Below, piece by piece: positions 8,273 to 9,072 of a stretch of DNA of 9,072 nucleotides. Under the pieces are notes generated by a model. It had not been told where the DNA came from. It made no database searches and worked only from the letters and a program-made list of their open reading frames with translations. A program made the translations under genes and the position numbers. This DNA is from CAZTWC01 sp964617105 [NCBI: uncultured Myxococcia bacterium]. GTDB taxonomy: Bacteria; CAZTWC01. The DNA lies in NCBI GenBank assembly GCA_964617105.1, contig CAZTWC010000008.1, positions 12,857-21,928 of the forward strand. Direction: 5' to 3'. The stretch's first letter is position 1, and each line of letters begins with the position of its first letter.

Positions 8273-9072
8273 GTTTAATTCTTTATCTAAAAGTTCAATA
8301 ATTTCCATGCAATAGTTTTGCAAACATTCATAGTCAGCGCCCTCGCACATAACTCTTACTTTTGGTTCAGTTCCAGAATAGCGAACCAACAACCGGCCGC
8401 TGTTACCCAGACGCTGGTCCAGATCGGTTTTTAAGCGGCAATAGGAGGCGATTTGCTCAAGCGGTTTTTTCTCTTTGACTTGTAAGTTTTTGATAACCTG
8501 GGGATATTTTTCCATAATCCCTGCCAGTTCGGAGAGAGGTTTTTGCTTTTCCACCATCAGTTCCAACACCTTTAAAGCGGCGATCATTCCATCACCGGTG
8601 GTACTGGAGTCGAGAAAGATAATATGCCCAGACTGTTCTCCACCCAGGTTGTAGCCCTTTTGCCGCATCTCCTCTACCACGTACCGGTCTCCCACCCTGG
8701 TTCTGACCAGTTTTCCGCCTAAAGACTTGATGAAAATCTCCAATCCCAGGTTGCTCATAACCGTAGCGGCAATGGTTTTTTTGTTGAGTAGCCCTTTCTC
8801 TAGCAGATGCATTCCGCACATGGCCATAATTTGGTCGCCATCTACCACCGCCCCCTTTTCATCGGCAATTATCACCCGGTCCGCATCACCATCCAGGGCG
8901 ATACCCAGGTCGGCATTCTCTTCCTGTATGGCCAGCATCATTTTCTCCGGGTGCAGGGAGCCACACTCCTGGTTTATGTTTTTACCATCGGGATTAGTGC
9001 CAATAGTTATTACTTCGGCGCCCAATTCGCTAAATACTGCCGGTGCAGCCCGGTAGGCTGCTCCATGGGCGC
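8267..9072 (-). CDS. glmM: Phosphoglucosamine mutase, C-terminal part
   Basis: Interconverts glucosamine-6-phosphate and glucosamine-1-phosphate, feeding UDP-GlcNAc for peptidoglycan and LPS. Only the last 267 residues are in the window. The frame is open to the right edge, reading AHGAAYRAAPAVFSELGAEV, a typical internal GlmM stretch, so about 180 N-terminal residues including the phosphoserine loop lie outside. The visible parts are the Mg-binding DGDADR (8876-8893), the sugar-binding GGEQSGH followed by the STTGDG stretch, and the C-terminal phosphate-binding RYSGTEP. GEQSGH and the overall match favour GlmM over phosphomannomutase or phosphoglucomutase. It ends with TGA, 34 bases before pdxJ, and is presumably co-transcribed with it. 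Confidence 0.96.
   Translation of the reverse strand, partial: AHGAAYRAAPAVFSELGAEVITIGTNPDGKNINQECGSLHPEKMMLAIQEENADLGIALDGDADRVIIADEKGAVVDGDQIMAMCGMHLLEKGLLNKKTIAATVMSNLGLEIFIKSLGGKLVRTRVGDRYVVEEMRQKGYNLGGEQSGHIIFLDSSTTGDGMIAALKVLELMVEKQKPLSELAGIMEKYPQVIKNLQVKEKKPLEQIASYCRLKTDLDQRLGNSGRLLVRYSGTEPKVRVMCEGADYECLQNYCMEIIELLDKELNG

Noticed and set aside
8727-9056. Plus-strand open frame of 109 codons
   Set aside because: It is antisense to the glmM metal-binding region. It is rich in Ser, Pro and Ile as expected of a reverse-strand shadow.

Overview
The window is a densely packed block of nine genes, all on the minus strand, so transcription runs from position 9072 down to 1. In transcription order: glmM (3' part only), pdxJ, acpS-like, nnr (fused NAD(P)H-hydrate epimerase/dehydratase), tsaE, lpdA, guaB, a large unrecognised exported zinc-metalloprotease-like protein, and the first codons of a further gene beginning with an acidic Leu-Asp repeat. 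No gap exceeds 34 bases. Two junctions are TAATG overlaps (pdxJ/acpS, nnr/tsaE) and lpdA/guaB overlap by a few bases. I see no convincing terminator, so the block reads as one operon or two closely coupled ones. No tRNA, rRNA, CRISPR array or insertion sequence was recognised.

Organism: a Gram-negative-type bacterium is likely. PdxJ marks the deoxyxylulose-5-phosphate-dependent vitamin B6 route, and from memory the order glmM-pdxJ-acpS-nnr-tsaE is typical of the former Deltaproteobacteria (Desulfobacterota and relatives). Base composition looks moderate. This placement is an inference from gene order and is not proven by the window.

Right half (about 5030-9072): conserved housekeeping genes. 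GlmM makes glucosamine-1-phosphate for peptidoglycan and LPS. PdxJ closes the pyridoxine 5'-phosphate ring. The AcpS-like protein belongs to the family that adds phosphopantetheine to acyl carrier protein. Nnr repairs damaged NAD(P)H hydrates. TsaE is the ATPase of t6A tRNA modification. The AcpS-like protein is notable because several residues normally needed for metal and CoA binding are changed.

Left half (1 to about 5030): lpdA (dihydrolipoamide dehydrogenase, without its usual complex partners nearby) overlaps guaB (IMP dehydrogenase, without guaA beside it). Then comes a 653-residue protein with an N-terminal export/anchor segment, three tandem beta-sandwich-like repeats of roughly 110-120 residues, and a C-terminal metzincin-like domain. 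In that domain the third zinc-binding histidine appears pushed about eight residues downstream by an insertion. This protein, with the (Leu-Asp)n gene starting 19 bases after it, is the least described part of the window.
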